DNA from: Enterobacter chengduensis
Lineage (GTDB): Bacteria; Pseudomonadota; Gammaproteobacteria; Enterobacterales; Enterobacteriaceae
NCBI RefSeq assembly: GCF_001984825.2
Contig: NZ_CP043318.1
Span: 3,100,001-3,164,000, forward strand
Direction: 5' to 3'
DNA length: 64,000 bases
Made by a program: the position numbers and the translations under genes. The notes under the pieces are model-generated. The model searched no databases and was not told where the DNA came from. It saw nothing but the letters and a program-made list of their open reading frames with translations. The first letter of the stretch is position 1; each line of letters starts with the position of its first letter. Below, piece after piece: positions 9,111-17,760 of the stretch.

Positions 9111-9563
9111 TCAGCTGCCTGCAGCCGTACCCCAGACGATGTTGTTCTGTTTACCCTGAACGGTGATCTGAATGACTTCACTTGCCGGAGCGGTGATTTC
9201 ATTCATCTGCCAGCCAGACAGGGCCAGGATCATGTTTGCCGTTCGCCCGTTCGGCAGCTCAACGTAAAACTGTACGGTTTCACGGTTCTCTGCGGCGTTG
9301 AGGAAATCGGCAAAGTCCTGGTTGGCCGGATCGTCGATGAAGCCCAGTGATTTTTCCGGGCCTTCAGGCAGGTCGGAAATAAACTGTTTGCTGGTATCAA
9401 TCAGGGTGGTGCAGTCCACAAAACTGCCAGTCTGACCTGTAGCGCCCAGCGCTTTACAGTTGATGAGCGGTTTCATTGTTGCTACGTCGCTGCCCGCAGC
9501 ACCCCACATAACAACGGTGCCAGCAGGCAGCATCGCGTACTCTGGCGAAGTTTTATCAGCCAT
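9111..9563 (-). CDS. Major tail tube protein (gpV-like)
   Basis: 150-residue protein in the position of the tail tube subunit, directly before the G/G-T chaperones. It has a beta-rich composition and the typical block ETVQFYVELPNGRTANMI, ending in a turn-rich QGKQNNIVWG segment. It forms the hexameric rings of the non-contractile tail. No extra C-terminal Ig-like domain is present, so it is shorter than lambda gpV (246 residues). Confidence 0.88.
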   Translation of the reverse strand: MADKTSPEYAMLPAGTVVMWGAAGSDVATMKPLINCKALGATGQTGSFVDCTTLIDTSKQFISDLPEGPEKSLGFIDDPANQDFADFLNAAENRETVQFYVELPNGRTANMILALSGWQMNEITAPASEVIQITVQGKQNNIVWGTAAGS

Positions 9564-9595
9564 AATCTCTCTCTCTTTGAAGGTGGCAGCGAGCG

Positions 9596-10000
9596 CTACC
9601 GGTGGTTTTCAATGCGGTCGCGTATTTCTATCGCAAGGATGCGCAGAACTTTTGCTTTCTGATAATCGAGCGCCGGACGAATGAAGGGACTGGCGACCTG
9701 CTTCACGGTGCCCATCTCCTGTGCCAGCGCTTTGATGAAGTGTTTTTTGCTCGGGCCAACGCGGAGATAAACAACCGCATTTCCTTTAGCTTTCGAAGAA
9801 GAGGAGCGGATTTTTATAGAATCGCGCATGTGCTCATCTTTTGCCGATTCGTCATATCCAGCATGCGCTTTCATATCCTCCAGAACAGGCTCAAGAGCAG
9901 CTTTCCCGGCATCCCGCAAAACCTGAGTACCAACCTTTTCACCTAGGGCGAGCAGCTGACGTTCAAGTTCCTGAAGTCCTTTTACTTCCATGCGGATCAT
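9596..10000 (-). CDS. HK97 gp10-like / minor tail protein Z-like connector
   Basis: 134 residues starting MIRMEVKGLQELERQL, typical of the HK97 gp10 family that acts at the head-tail interface or in tail completion. Contains a conserved RVGPSKKHFIKALAQEMG segment. The start overlaps the stop of the preceding gene by 4 bases. Confidence 0.85.
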   Translation of the reverse strand: MIRMEVKGLQELERQLLALGEKVGTQVLRDAGKAALEPVLEDMKAHAGYDESAKDEHMRDSIKIRSSSSKAKGNAVVYLRVGPSKKHFIKALAQEMGTVKQVASPFIRPALDYQKAKVLRILAIEIRDRIENHR

Positions 10001-10386
10001 GATGATTCCTCATAAAAATAAAGCACGAAGTCTCTGGTAAGCCTGTACTGGACCTTATTGCTGGTAAGAGTTGTTTTGTCCTGAAGTATATTTCCACGCT
10101 GAATGTACTGAACCGGATAACCTTCAAGCTCTCCGTGGACAATACCTTTCCAGTGAGACCAGATAGCCTTATCCAGTTTTACCAGCCCGGTATAGTCATC
10201 CACTTTGTACAGAGATATTTGAAAACGGCCAGCAATAAGTCCTGTTCGCACCATTCCGGTTTCAATTTCCGGGTCTGATATCCGTTGGAAAGTAATACCG
10301 CTTTGCTCGCTGTCTGGCAGCAGAAGAGGATAAACAGCCATCCCGGTAAGACGCTCAAGCGAAATTTTAATTGCCTGTTCTATCAT
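9997..10386 (-). CDS. Tail terminator-like protein (gpU role)
   Basis: 129 residues. Position between the head-closure protein and the tail tube, and an alternating strand/helix composition (VYPLLLPDSEQSGITFQRIS), fit the tail terminator that caps the tail tube and joins it to the head. Overlaps the previous gene by 20 bases. Assignment rests more on order than on a diagnostic motif. Confidence 0.75.
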   Translation of the reverse strand: MIEQAIKISLERLTGMAVYPLLLPDSEQSGITFQRISDPEIETGMVRTGLIAGRFQISLYKVDDYTGLVKLDKAIWSHWKGIVHGELEGYPVQYIQRGNILQDKTTLTSNKVQYRLTRDFVLYFYEESS

Positions 10387-10711
10387 GTCGTATATCCCGT
10401 TCAGCCGTTATTACACATCGATCCGACTTGCTACGGTCAACGGCGCGAACGGTATAGACATCCTCATTCCACGCTATTTTCCAGTCAGTCTGGACGTCTG
10501 AACGCACCCTGATAGTGAACAACCAGGTTTCAACAACCTGTTGTTGATCCAATGTGCGGATTTTTCTGTTAGAAACATTCTCAGCCTTGGCCCAAACAGT
10601 AGCAACCACAGCTGGCTCCCCGGGAAGCGGCTCACCCAGTTGCCCTCGCTGACTTTCGAGTTTTTGAAGTACAATGCGTTTATCAAGCTCGCCAGCACGC
10701 AATGAACTCAT
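10367..10711 (-). CDS. Head-tail joining (head closure) protein, SPP1 gp16 / HK97 type
   Basis: 114 residues beginning MSSLRAGELDKRIVLQK, the characteristic N-terminus of the phage head-tail joining family, with VWAKAENVS and WKIAWNEDVYTVRAVD strands. It closes the portal channel and joins the tail. Overlaps its neighbours on both sides. Confidence 0.87.
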   Translation of the reverse strand: MSSLRAGELDKRIVLQKLESQRGQLGEPLPGEPAVVATVWAKAENVSNRKIRTLDQQQVVETWLFTIRVRSDVQTDWKIAWNEDVYTVRAVDRSKSDRCVITAERDIRHDRTGN

Positions 10712-11034
10712 AGGCCATATATCCTGTAAGGCTGAAGAAGAGATTCCACAGCTAAAGGAACCTGAGCCACAGTCTCACCGATAACGACAGATTCACGATT
10801 CGCGTACCAGTGTCCGATCAGCAGTAACATGGCCGCCTTCACATCGTCATTAAGAAGAATCGGGTCCGGGTCGTCTGCGTAGCCAGGGGAACTTTGATTT
10901 TCATAGAGCGTTCGCCTTGTCCATGTCTGGACGTAACGCGCCGCCGCACCGGTGTATAAAGTCAGCAGGGCATCGTCTCCGGAAAAATCGGTATCAATGC
11001 GGCAGTGCTGTTTCACCACATCAAGATCGAGCAT
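10708..11034 (-). CDS. Head-tail connector protein (HK97 gp6-like)
   Basis: 108 residues starting MLDLDVVKQHCRIDTDFSGDD, with the family hallmark VKAAMLLLIGHWYANRE. This adaptor ring sits on the portal. It overlaps the next gene by 4 bases and starts one base from the end of the repeat-bearing gene. Confidence 0.9.
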   Translation of the reverse strand: MLDLDVVKQHCRIDTDFSGDDALLTLYTGAAARYVQTWTRRTLYENQSSPGYADDPDPILLNDDVKAAMLLLIGHWYANRESVVIGETVAQVPLAVESLLQPYRIYGL

Positions 11035-11303
11035 TATTTTTTCGCCTTTTTATCTACTTTTGGCTCAGGCTGCTCAGGCTGCTCAGGCTGCTCAGGCTGC
11101 TCAGGCTGCTCAGGCTGCTCAGGCTGCTCAGGCTGCTCAGGCTGCTCAGGCTGCTCAGGCTGCTCAGGATTATCGGTTTCGTCGATCTTCGCGTAACCTT
11201 TTTTAATGAGTTCGCGACCATGTTGTTCCTGCGTTTCCAGTCGATTACCTTCAATTAATACAGTACCAGCGAAGTAAATCGGTTTTAGGGCGATTAATTT
11301 CAT
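11034..11303 (-). CDS. Small structural-operon protein with a (Pro-Glu-Gln)11 tail
   Basis: 89 residues between the major capsid and the gp6-like connector. Residues 1-45 (MKLIALKPIYFAGTVLIEGN) look like the small beta-rich protein often found at this point in HK97-type operons. Residues 46-78 are eleven perfect Pro-Glu-Gln triplets, followed by Pro-Glu-Pro-Lys and a lysine-rich end (VDKKAKK). The repeat DNA is identical in every unit, which points to recent expansion by slippage. The other reading frames across the repeat are open as well but are byproducts of the 9-base period. Confidence 0.8.
   Translation of the reverse strand: MKLIALKPIYFAGTVLIEGNRLETQEQHGRELIKKGYAKIDETDNPEQPEQPEQPEQPEQPEQPEQPEQPEQPEQPEQPEPKVDKKAKK
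11064..11162 (-). repeat. Eleven perfect 9-bp tandem repeats in a coding region
   Basis: The unit CCTGAGCAG (minus strand) is repeated eleven times without a single base change, encoding Pro-Glu-Gln each time. Because the unit is 9 bp, gain or loss of copies leaves the reading frame intact. Confidence 0.95.
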
Positions 11304-11344
11304 AATTCCACCTGTAAAAAGCGGCCCGGAGGCCGCAGTGTTTG

Positions 11345-12556
11345 TCAGCTGCCTGCGCCAGTGCTGAACGAACCATACACGAACGCTTCAGGACGTTTGA
11401 CGGCAAGCGCCAGACGCTCTTCACAACGAATGGTGATCATGTTTTTCTCGAAGTCATCGGCGTTCTCTGTCGAAATAACGACATTCGTTTCTTCGCGGTC
11501 GAAGATTTGCGCGCCAGCACTGAAAGCACCGGTCAGGAATTTACCCTGGAAGGCTGCCGCTTCTGTGGCAACTACCGGTAGCCCCCACAGTGTCGGTCCA
11601 GTCAGCCCCGCCGGGTTAGCCAGGATGTAACGACCCAGACTGTCCTTTGTCAGCTCAATCCGCGCCCAATCGATGAAGTGAAGCACGTGACCGGATGCTG
11701 GGAAACGCGCCAGCTGCGCCTGCAACATTGCCAGACGCAGATCGTCAATCCCGTTCTGCTGTTCAACGGTGAATGCAGGGCTGAACGCTGAAGCCTGAGG
11801 AATGATGCCTTCAAGATGCGCGCCAGTGCCATCGCCAAACAAAATCTCCTGCTCTTCTACATATTTCAGGCCGAAGCGCATCTCTGCATCTACCTGCGAC
11901 TGCAACTGAGCAAAATCATCAAGAATCTGTTTAGATGCTTTAAACAGGTGTGCGATTGTGCGTACTGGTGTGATTTTTTCTGCAAACTCAATATCGCTGT
12001 ACGGTTTGGTAGTGTTTTCCGCCACCGCTTTGGCATTGTTTGTGAAGCCTGTCTGCTGGACCCAGTAGATGGTGTTTGATGCAGTAGTGCCTGGCGCAAT
12101 CAAATCACGAATGAAAAGGCGCTGTTTTGGTGAAACATCAATGCCAGGCAAACGGTCTGGTGCGACGATATTGCCTGGAACATCTGTGGAAATCATTGCG
12201 GCTTTTACCGGAACGCTGACACGTTTATTTCCTTCAACACTTGCAGCGAATGTTTTCAGTGCTTCAGCGGAGATCACCTGCTGACCGATGGATTCAACAA
12301 CCTGCTTCGCGTTTGCCAGCGGCATCTGGGCGACATGTTGCTCCAGTTCGCCCATTGCTGCCTTCAGCGTTTTTTCTGCTTCGCGAAGGGCGTTGAACTC
12401 AGAAGCCATTTTATCAACGGCTGCCTTTGTTTCTTCTGACAGCTTGCCGGATTTCTGCGCCTCCTGAAGCGCGTCTTCTGCTTTCGCGTTGAACTTGCCG
12501 GTTGCCTCTTCAATGCTGGCAGTGACTTTTTTCAGAATATCGTTTACTTCAGACAT
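11345..12556 (-). CDS. Major capsid protein, HK97 fold with N-terminal delta domain
   Basis: 403 residues. Residues 1 to about 100 are a charged coiled-coil scaffold-like delta domain, normally removed by the prohead protease. The rest matches the HK97 gp5 family: the stretch RLPGIDVSPKQRLFIRDLI, the E-loop region (TNNAKAVAENTTKPYS), HLFKASKQILDD, and the late IFDREETNVVISTENADDFEKN block. Gene order protease-capsid is as in HK97. Whether subunits cross-link chemically cannot be told. Confidence 0.95.
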   Translation of the reverse strand: MSEVNDILKKVTASIEEATGKFNAKAEDALQEAQKSGKLSEETKAAVDKMASEFNALREAEKTLKAAMGELEQHVAQMPLANAKQVVESIGQQVISAEALKTFAASVEGNKRVSVPVKAAMISTDVPGNIVAPDRLPGIDVSPKQRLFIRDLIAPGTTASNTIYWVQQTGFTNNAKAVAENTTKPYSDIEFAEKITPVRTIAHLFKASKQILDDFAQLQSQVDAEMRFGLKYVEEQEILFGDGTGAHLEGIIPQASAFSPAFTVEQQNGIDDLRLAMLQAQLARFPASGHVLHFIDWARIELTKDSLGRYILANPAGLTGPTLWGLPVVATEAAAFQGKFLTGAFSAGAQIFDREETNVVISTENADDFEKNMITIRCEERLALAVKRPEAFVYGSFSTGAGS

Positions 12557-12565
12557 AAAGGGTCC

Positions 12566-13414
12566 TTATTTGACTAGCGCCGCCAGGGCGTTTTCAAGTG
12601 AATTGATGGTTTCGGGTTTGATGTCTTCGGCAGCGCCCGGCGTACCGTCGTGAGTGGTGACAGCGCCAGGCATGCCACCGGATAAGGCTTTAATGAGTTT
12701 TCTGCGCTCAGAGCGCGGTGTGTTGGTCTTGGCCAGCAATGCATCAAGTTTGCGAAGCGCGGCAGCAGGCGATTCGTCGCCGTCGCTGACCGCATCAGCA
12801 GAAAGCAGGCTGTCTGCCAGTCCCTTCGCCACAGCATCACTGCCACCGATATAGCTTTCCGCGTCCATCAGCTTCTGTACAGCGGCCATATCAAGGCCGG
12901 AGCGTGCCGCGTAGATATCAGCCATTGCGGTATCGAATGGCTCCAGTGACTGTGCCAGTTCAGCAAAGTCATGGCGGTTTCCCATCGCGTATACCCAGCA
13001 GTTGTGGATCATCAAAAAGGCACCGCGGCCAATCTGAATATCATCCCCGGCCATCGCAATTATCGAGGCTGCGCTGGCGGCAATGCCCAGCACCTTCACC
13101 GTTACACGGCCTTCGTATTCGCGGAGCAGGTTATAAATAGCCAGACCTTCGAACATGTCTCCGCCCGGTGAGTTGATGTTCACCGTGACGTCGGCGCCGT
13201 TCATCGCCCTAAGCGCACCGGCAATACGTTTAGCTGTTACCCCTTCGCCCCAGTAGTCCTGCCCGATAACATCAAAAACAGAAATGCTGTTATCGTCGGT
13301 GCCTGCCGCTTTGATCCCACCGTCCCAGCGGTCCAGTGCAGACGGTAATGTTTCACAGGTAACGCGCGCGCAGGGGCGACCCGCCGGTGCTACCGGAAGT
13401 TGTTTTTTGCTCAT
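12566..13414 (-). CDS. ClpP-like (S14) prohead protease
   Basis: 282 residues. The protease core contains INSPGGDMFEG (residues 80-90), the nucleophile region GIAASAASIIAMAG (Ser114 the likely catalytic serine) and the His in MIHNCW (His137). This is the ClpP-type head maturation protease that removes capsid delta domains, rather than the S78-type protease of HK97 itself. The C-terminal 80 residues are low-complexity and may be a scaffold-like tail. Located between portal and capsid. Confidence 0.92.
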   Translation of the reverse strand: MSKKQLPVAPAGRPCARVTCETLPSALDRWDGGIKAAGTDDNSISVFDVIGQDYWGEGVTAKRIAGALRAMNGADVTVNINSPGGDMFEGLAIYNLLREYEGRVTVKVLGIAASAASIIAMAGDDIQIGRGAFLMIHNCWVYAMGNRHDFAELAQSLEPFDTAMADIYAARSGLDMAAVQKLMDAESYIGGSDAVAKGLADSLLSADAVSDGDESPAAALRKLDALLAKTNTPRSERRKLIKALSGGMPGAVTTHDGTPGAAEDIKPETINSLENALAALVK

Positions 13415-13427
13415 CAGGAAAGTGCTC

Positions 13428-14732
13428 CTAAGCGGCCTGTTTCAGCGGAGATTGTTCAAAGGAAATGTCGGGGAATACGTGGTTATGCAGCTCTCGCAGG
13501 GCAAGGGCCTGAACTGCAGGGTTGCTGCTTTCGAGATTTTTCAGTTGCGTCAGGTTGAGCTGAACGGTGTAAATGTCGCCCCCTTCAATCGGCGGCATGT
13601 TCTCAAGACGACGAACGTCATTACGGGACATCCAGCCATTTTGAAGCGCGCTGGTATAGTATGCCGCGCGACCGGCACTATCCGCTCGCAGTAGACCTTC
13701 AACAGAGAATTCTGCAAACACTTCATCGTCACTGTCGAGTAAGCACCGGCCAATTTCCTGCTCAATATTCACCAGCAGTGGTCGAAGTGTATGAGTCAGG
13801 AACTGCAGGTTCATGCCTTCCAGGCTTGATGCCCAACTGCTTTGTTTTGTGGTGTGTCCAACCATGAAAGGCGGCACGCGAAACCAGCGACAGATTTCTT
13901 CAATACTGAAAGAGCGGCTTTCCAGCATCTGGGCGTCTTCAGGATTCATGGTAACGCCCTGGTACTTTAGCCCTCCCTCCAGCACCATTATTTTTCCGGC
14001 GTTCTTTGAACCGGTGAACTTTGCCATGTACTCCCGGAGCCTTTCCCTCTGCTCATCATTTAATGCTTGTTCCGCTGTCAGGAAGCCAGAGCTTTGTAAC
14101 CCTTGCTCGAATATTTTTGCCGCAGACTCTTCTACCGCCATTGCAGACCCGATCACATCGCGGCCTGTTTTCATTGGCATCATGCCGCAAACACCATCCA
14201 GACCGAATCCACGAATGTGCATGATATTTTTGACGGAAATGACGCGTTCGCTACCGTTTTCGGTGTATTTGTATTCCAGCGACCCGGTAGTGAGACGTTT
14301 AACCACCATGTTCTGCGGCAGCAAAGGCACCAGCGATACAAGGCGATTTGCGATGAATTTCTTCTCAATGAAGGCGTTCCCGCGCAGACAAATACTGGCG
14401 ACCACCATCAACATAAAGCGTGATGGTGTCATTTCTGAATTGGGTCGGCGACAAAGTATCGAATAGGCCGGATGATTGGTTGCCACTTTACGCGAACCGT
14501 CAGGCTGTCGAACGTATATTTTCAGCGGAAGGGTTGAAATGGACTCGCTTAACAGTCTTACGCATGCCCACACGGCCGATAGCTGGATGGCTTTATCGGC
14601 CGTTACCACCTTTCCGCTGCTGCTGGTACCAAACCATTCCTCCCAGAACGTGCCGGTAGTCAGGCTGATAGGCACACCGAGCCAGTTAAGCAGGGCACTT
14701 TTCACCCTGCCTGGCTGTTTGTTTTTTTTCAT
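13428..14732 (-). CDS. Portal protein (HK97 gp3 family)
   Basis: 434 residues. Typical features are VWACVRLLSESISTLPLKIY near residue 50, KIMVLEGGLKYQGVTMNPEDAQ and ICRWFRVPPFMVGHT in the middle. It forms the dodecameric channel through which terminase pumps DNA. ATG overlaps the terminase stop (TGATG). Confidence 0.95.
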   Translation of the reverse strand: MKKNKQPGRVKSALLNWLGVPISLTTGTFWEEWFGTSSSGKVVTADKAIQLSAVWACVRLLSESISTLPLKIYVRQPDGSRKVATNHPAYSILCRRPNSEMTPSRFMLMVVASICLRGNAFIEKKFIANRLVSLVPLLPQNMVVKRLTTGSLEYKYTENGSERVISVKNIMHIRGFGLDGVCGMMPMKTGRDVIGSAMAVEESAAKIFEQGLQSSGFLTAEQALNDEQRERLREYMAKFTGSKNAGKIMVLEGGLKYQGVTMNPEDAQMLESRSFSIEEICRWFRVPPFMVGHTTKQSSWASSLEGMNLQFLTHTLRPLLVNIEQEIGRCLLDSDDEVFAEFSVEGLLRADSAGRAAYYTSALQNGWMSRNDVRRLENMPPIEGGDIYTVQLNLTQLKNLESSNPAVQALALRELHNHVFPDISFEQSPLKQAA

Positions 14733-16468
14733 CAGAAACCTACCATGATTGGATTATTGAAGAATCCGGAGAGATCCTGCTGGTCGTTGCCACCGTTAAC
14801 CAGAACGCGGCTCATTGCAGTAAACAATGCCGCTGGGCCATCAATCTTGGCCTCTGGTGTGGACTTGTTCGGAAAAATGTTTTCGTTCCTGTCGGGTTTG
14901 ACGGTTACGTTAGACATCATCCAGTTCATTACCGGGTGATCGCTGTGATGGAAACGGCCACCGTATACCAGCGCCTCGACCTCTTTCATGGCCTCAGAGA
15001 AATTGCGAACCGTCTGCGGTACTTCCACCAGCGGCAGCCCTTCCTCTGCGAGAGCGAGGCTGAACTGCGTCGCACTCCACGGATCGAAGCCAATTTCTTT
15101 CAGACTCTCGCCAGCAACCCACACCTGTAGCTCTTCCTTAATCTGAGCATGGTCGATTACATCCCCATCGGTAAGGATCAGCTTATCCATCTCGGCCCAT
15201 TTACGATAAAGCTCTGCCATCTGGCGTGAACATTTCTCAAGGCGTCCTTCCGGTAGCCAGAATTTAAAATCCGCATGAACATGTCCATCCGGTGCGCGCC
15301 AGACTTTAGCGGCCGCACAGATATCAATTTTGTTTGACAGGTCAACGCCCACCCAGGAGGGATAGGTTTTAAGCTCGTGCAGCGGGGCGATAAACTCGCA
15401 TTTATCCCATTTCATCATGTCCATCCAGGCCGACTCAGCGGTAACCCAGATATTCATGTGCTTGGTGAAAAAGTTAATCCTGGCCGAAACCTGCTCTTTC
15501 GCTTTTTTAGCCAGGCGGCGCAGGTCATCCCAGCGCTTACAGATACCCAGCCCCGGATTCGCCTTCTGCCAGACTTTTTCATCAAAGGGATCGTCACCTT
15601 CATCTAAGGTGTAGATGATGGCAAAAAACGTATCGTCTTTTACCAGACCACGCAGCACCTTGATGGCGTAATCACGCAATTCGTAGCAGATGCCCTCTTT
15701 GTTGAAACCGGCGGTGGTGATACCGAAAAGCAGCGATTGCAGACGCGCGCCGGTTGCCGTCTCCAGAACGTCCCAGACGTCACGGGTTTTGTGAGCATGC
15801 AGCTCGTCGACGATGGCGCAGTGGATGTTCAGACCATCGAGGTTGTTCGCATCTGATGATAATGGCTCGAACTTGGAGGCAGTTTGCTCCTGGTAGATAG
15901 CGAGCTTGTTGAATTCGAAGATCCGCCCAAGAGTGGCTTTCGCCTTCTTGACCATATTCTTCGCGTCTTCAAAAACAATTCGCGCCTGGTCACGGGTAGT
16001 TGCAGCGGAATAAACCTCCGCACCGCCCTCGCCGTCGGCACCAGCCATATAAAGCCCCACGCCGGAGCAAAGAGTTGATTTGGCATTTTTACGGGCCACC
16101 TCAACATCTGCTGTACGGAAGCGACGAACCATTACTGGACGACCGCTGCCGTCGTTACGCAGGACGGTTTCTCCCGTTTCTTCGTTAACCAGCGGGATAA
16201 CGAAACCAAAAATATTAATCAGGATGAAAACGTGCCAGTCCATCAGCTCAATAGGCTGCCCTGCCAGCGCGCCTTTTACGTGAGGCACAAAATTATAGAA
16301 ATTCAGAATGTGCTGCGCGCGCGGCTCACTGAAGAAAATACCGCGCTCTTCGCCGTTTGCCAGATCGTCAAGAAAACGCTGACAGGCAAGGCGCACATAC
16401 TCACAGGCAATAATTTCCCCCGCCACCACCCTTTCGGCGTAGCGGATGCCTTCTGCAACCTTAGCCAT
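14732..16468 (-). CDS. terL: Terminase large subunit
   Basis: 578 residues. An ATPase domain has a Walker A-like RKNAKST (residues 126-132) and Walker B with catalytic Glu in AIVDELH (about 215-221). A C-terminal RNase H-like nuclease domain begins at WVGVDLSNKIDICA. It cuts and packages concatemeric phage DNA. The start overlaps the small-subunit stop (TAATG). HK97 gp2-type. Confidence 0.95.
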   Translation of the reverse strand: MAKVAEGIRYAERVVAGEIIACEYVRLACQRFLDDLANGEERGIFFSEPRAQHILNFYNFVPHVKGALAGQPIELMDWHVFILINIFGFVIPLVNEETGETVLRNDGSGRPVMVRRFRTADVEVARKNAKSTLCSGVGLYMAGADGEGGAEVYSAATTRDQARIVFEDAKNMVKKAKATLGRIFEFNKLAIYQEQTASKFEPLSSDANNLDGLNIHCAIVDELHAHKTRDVWDVLETATGARLQSLLFGITTAGFNKEGICYELRDYAIKVLRGLVKDDTFFAIIYTLDEGDDPFDEKVWQKANPGLGICKRWDDLRRLAKKAKEQVSARINFFTKHMNIWVTAESAWMDMMKWDKCEFIAPLHELKTYPSWVGVDLSNKIDICAAAKVWRAPDGHVHADFKFWLPEGRLEKCSRQMAELYRKWAEMDKLILTDGDVIDHAQIKEELQVWVAGESLKEIGFDPWSATQFSLALAEEGLPLVEVPQTVRNFSEAMKEVEALVYGGRFHHSDHPVMNWMMSNVTVKPDRNENIFPNKSTPEAKIDGPAALFTAMSRVLVNGGNDQQDLSGFFNNPIMVGF

Positions 16469-16941
16469 TAATCCCTCGCTTTCATAAACTCGGTCAGCGG
16501 ATCAACCGCATCAGGACCGTTGGCATTCACCTTAGAACGGCTGGCTGGCGTCATGCCAAACTCACCGAGCATGGCGCGCAGACGTTTCCAGGCATCAGCT
16601 TTCATGATGGCGGCGGGGTGAGCCTTGATCAGCACATCCCCGCTCTGCGTTTCGGTCCGGTAGGTGTAGCCCTCAACTTCAAGCGTGTCGCAGTGATGCC
16701 TGTATTCGGTATAAGCCTCAACCAGCAGCTCAAGGGCTCTGGCGTCCAGCTGAGACATCACACCGATAGCATCAAGCTCGTCGGCCATCCGTTTAAACCA
16801 GTATTTCCCCTGCTTGTCGAAATGCTTCGGCGTTGGGGGTACCCCTGAAGGGGGTTTTGGTTCGTTCTCATTGATAGGGCGTTTAGATGGGTTACCCCTC
16901 ACCAAACGTAGATGGGTCGGGGTTTTCGGTGGTCCAGACAT
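16468..16941 (-). CDS. terS: Terminase small subunit (P27 family)
   Basis: 157 residues, with the P27-type N-terminus (MSGPPKTPTHLRLVRGNPSKRP) and a helical WFKRMADELDAIGVMSQLD region. It recognises the packaging start site. The 150-bp gap upstream, before the HNH gene, is the expected neighbourhood of the cos site, but the nicking sites cannot be identified by eye. Confidence 0.93.
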   Translation of the reverse strand: MSGPPKTPTHLRLVRGNPSKRPINENEPKPPSGVPPTPKHFDKQGKYWFKRMADELDAIGVMSQLDARALELLVEAYTEYRHHCDTLEVEGYTYRTETQSGDVLIKAHPAAIMKADAWKRLRAMLGEFGMTPASRSKVNANGPDAVDPLTEFMKARD

Positions 16942-17097
16942 AATCGAAAACTCCTATTAATCATCGAATGGGGGACCCCATAAAAAGATTTCTAACCTGC
17001 GGCGATGTGAAAAGAGGTTAGGCGGCGGTCCTTTGGCGCGTCGTTCCTGAACTTTCAACCCGCCCTCCCCCTCGGTCGATTCAAATGATAATGGATG

Positions 17098-17448
17098 TCA
17101 TTTGAGTCTTTCGACCGCTGTTTTCGCCCTGTGGCAGGGCTTGCAGAGGCTTTCGAGGTTGGACAGGTCATCGGTCCCCCCATTTGCTTTGGCGGTGATG
17201 TGGTCCACCGCCTCAGCGGGTGTATACTTTCCATTTCGCAGGCATTCCTGACAAAGGTATTTATCTCTGTCGAGAACGATTGGGCGCAGCCTGTCCCACT
17301 TGCAGCCATAACCTCGCTGATGCCTGCTCTGTCCTCGCTGATGCTGCTGCCAGCCTTCGTTAAGGTGTCTGGGACAATAGCCTGAGCGGTCTGTGGTTGT
17401 GCCAGGGCAGCCACGCTTGCGGCATGCTCGCGGTATTTGTGATGGCAT
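17098..17448 (-). CDS. HNH endonuclease adjoining the terminase genes
   Basis: 116 residues. Zinc-knuckle cysteines (CQEC and CKPCH) surround the HNH core VDHITAKANGG followed by Asn in LSNLESLC. Start at ATG 17448, because AGGAG lies 6 bases upstream; two in-frame codons upstream are probably untranslated. In cos phages of the HK97 type such HNH proteins cooperate with terminase in cutting cos DNA. Confidence 0.92.
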   Translation of the reverse strand: MPSQIPRACRKRGCPGTTTDRSGYCPRHLNEGWQQHQRGQSRHQRGYGCKWDRLRPIVLDRDKYLCQECLRNGKYTPAEAVDHITAKANGGTDDLSNLESLCKPCHRAKTAVERLK

Positions 17449-17549
17449 TAACACTCCTAAAAAATTGAGTCATCGCCACGTTGAAAACGTAAATTCTTAC
17501 TGCAAAGTGTATTTGCCACGCTTTTGTGGTTAATTTCGTGGAGGTATTT

Positions 17550-17729
17550 ATGGGTTTGAAACCTGGCCAGTCTAGTGGACGTGATGGCGGTGTATATCGT
17601 GAACGCGGTCCGCGTGGCGGCCAAACCGATAATTACACAACCATTCCTGATAACCATAGGGCACCACCAACTTCAAAACCTGGTGCAACATGGGAGCCAG
17701 TAAAACGGACTCCAGACAGCAAAAGATAA
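17550..17729 (+). CDS. Small YjzC-like protein
   Basis: 59-residue basic protein (MGLKPGQSSGRDGGVYRERG) with the pattern 'KPG...SG...Y' and a C-terminal PPTSKPGATWEPVKR, resembling the short YjzC-like family. GTGGAGG lies just upstream of ATG 17550, so the longer in-frame start at 17526 is unlikely. It runs opposite to the late operon, between the HNH and glycosyltransferase genes, so it is probably a moron. Its role is unknown. Confidence 0.7.
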   Translation: MGLKPGQSSGRDGGVYRERGPRGGQTDNYTTIPDNHRAPPTSKPGATWEPVKRTPDSKR

Positions 17730-17760
17730 AACTAATTAAACCGGCCAATAGGCCGGTTTT

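Noticed and set aside
10917..11258. Leucine-, alanine- or glycine/cysteine-rich ORFs across the 9-bp repeat on the plus strand and in the other minus-strand frame
   Set aside because: A 9-bp tandem repeat keeps several frames open; only the Pro-Glu-Gln frame continues into a sensible N-terminus and fits the operon.
17055..17414. 119-residue ORF overlapping the HNH gene on the same strand
   Set aside because: It is a shadow frame; the HNH frame carries the zinc cysteines, catalytic motif and ribosome site.
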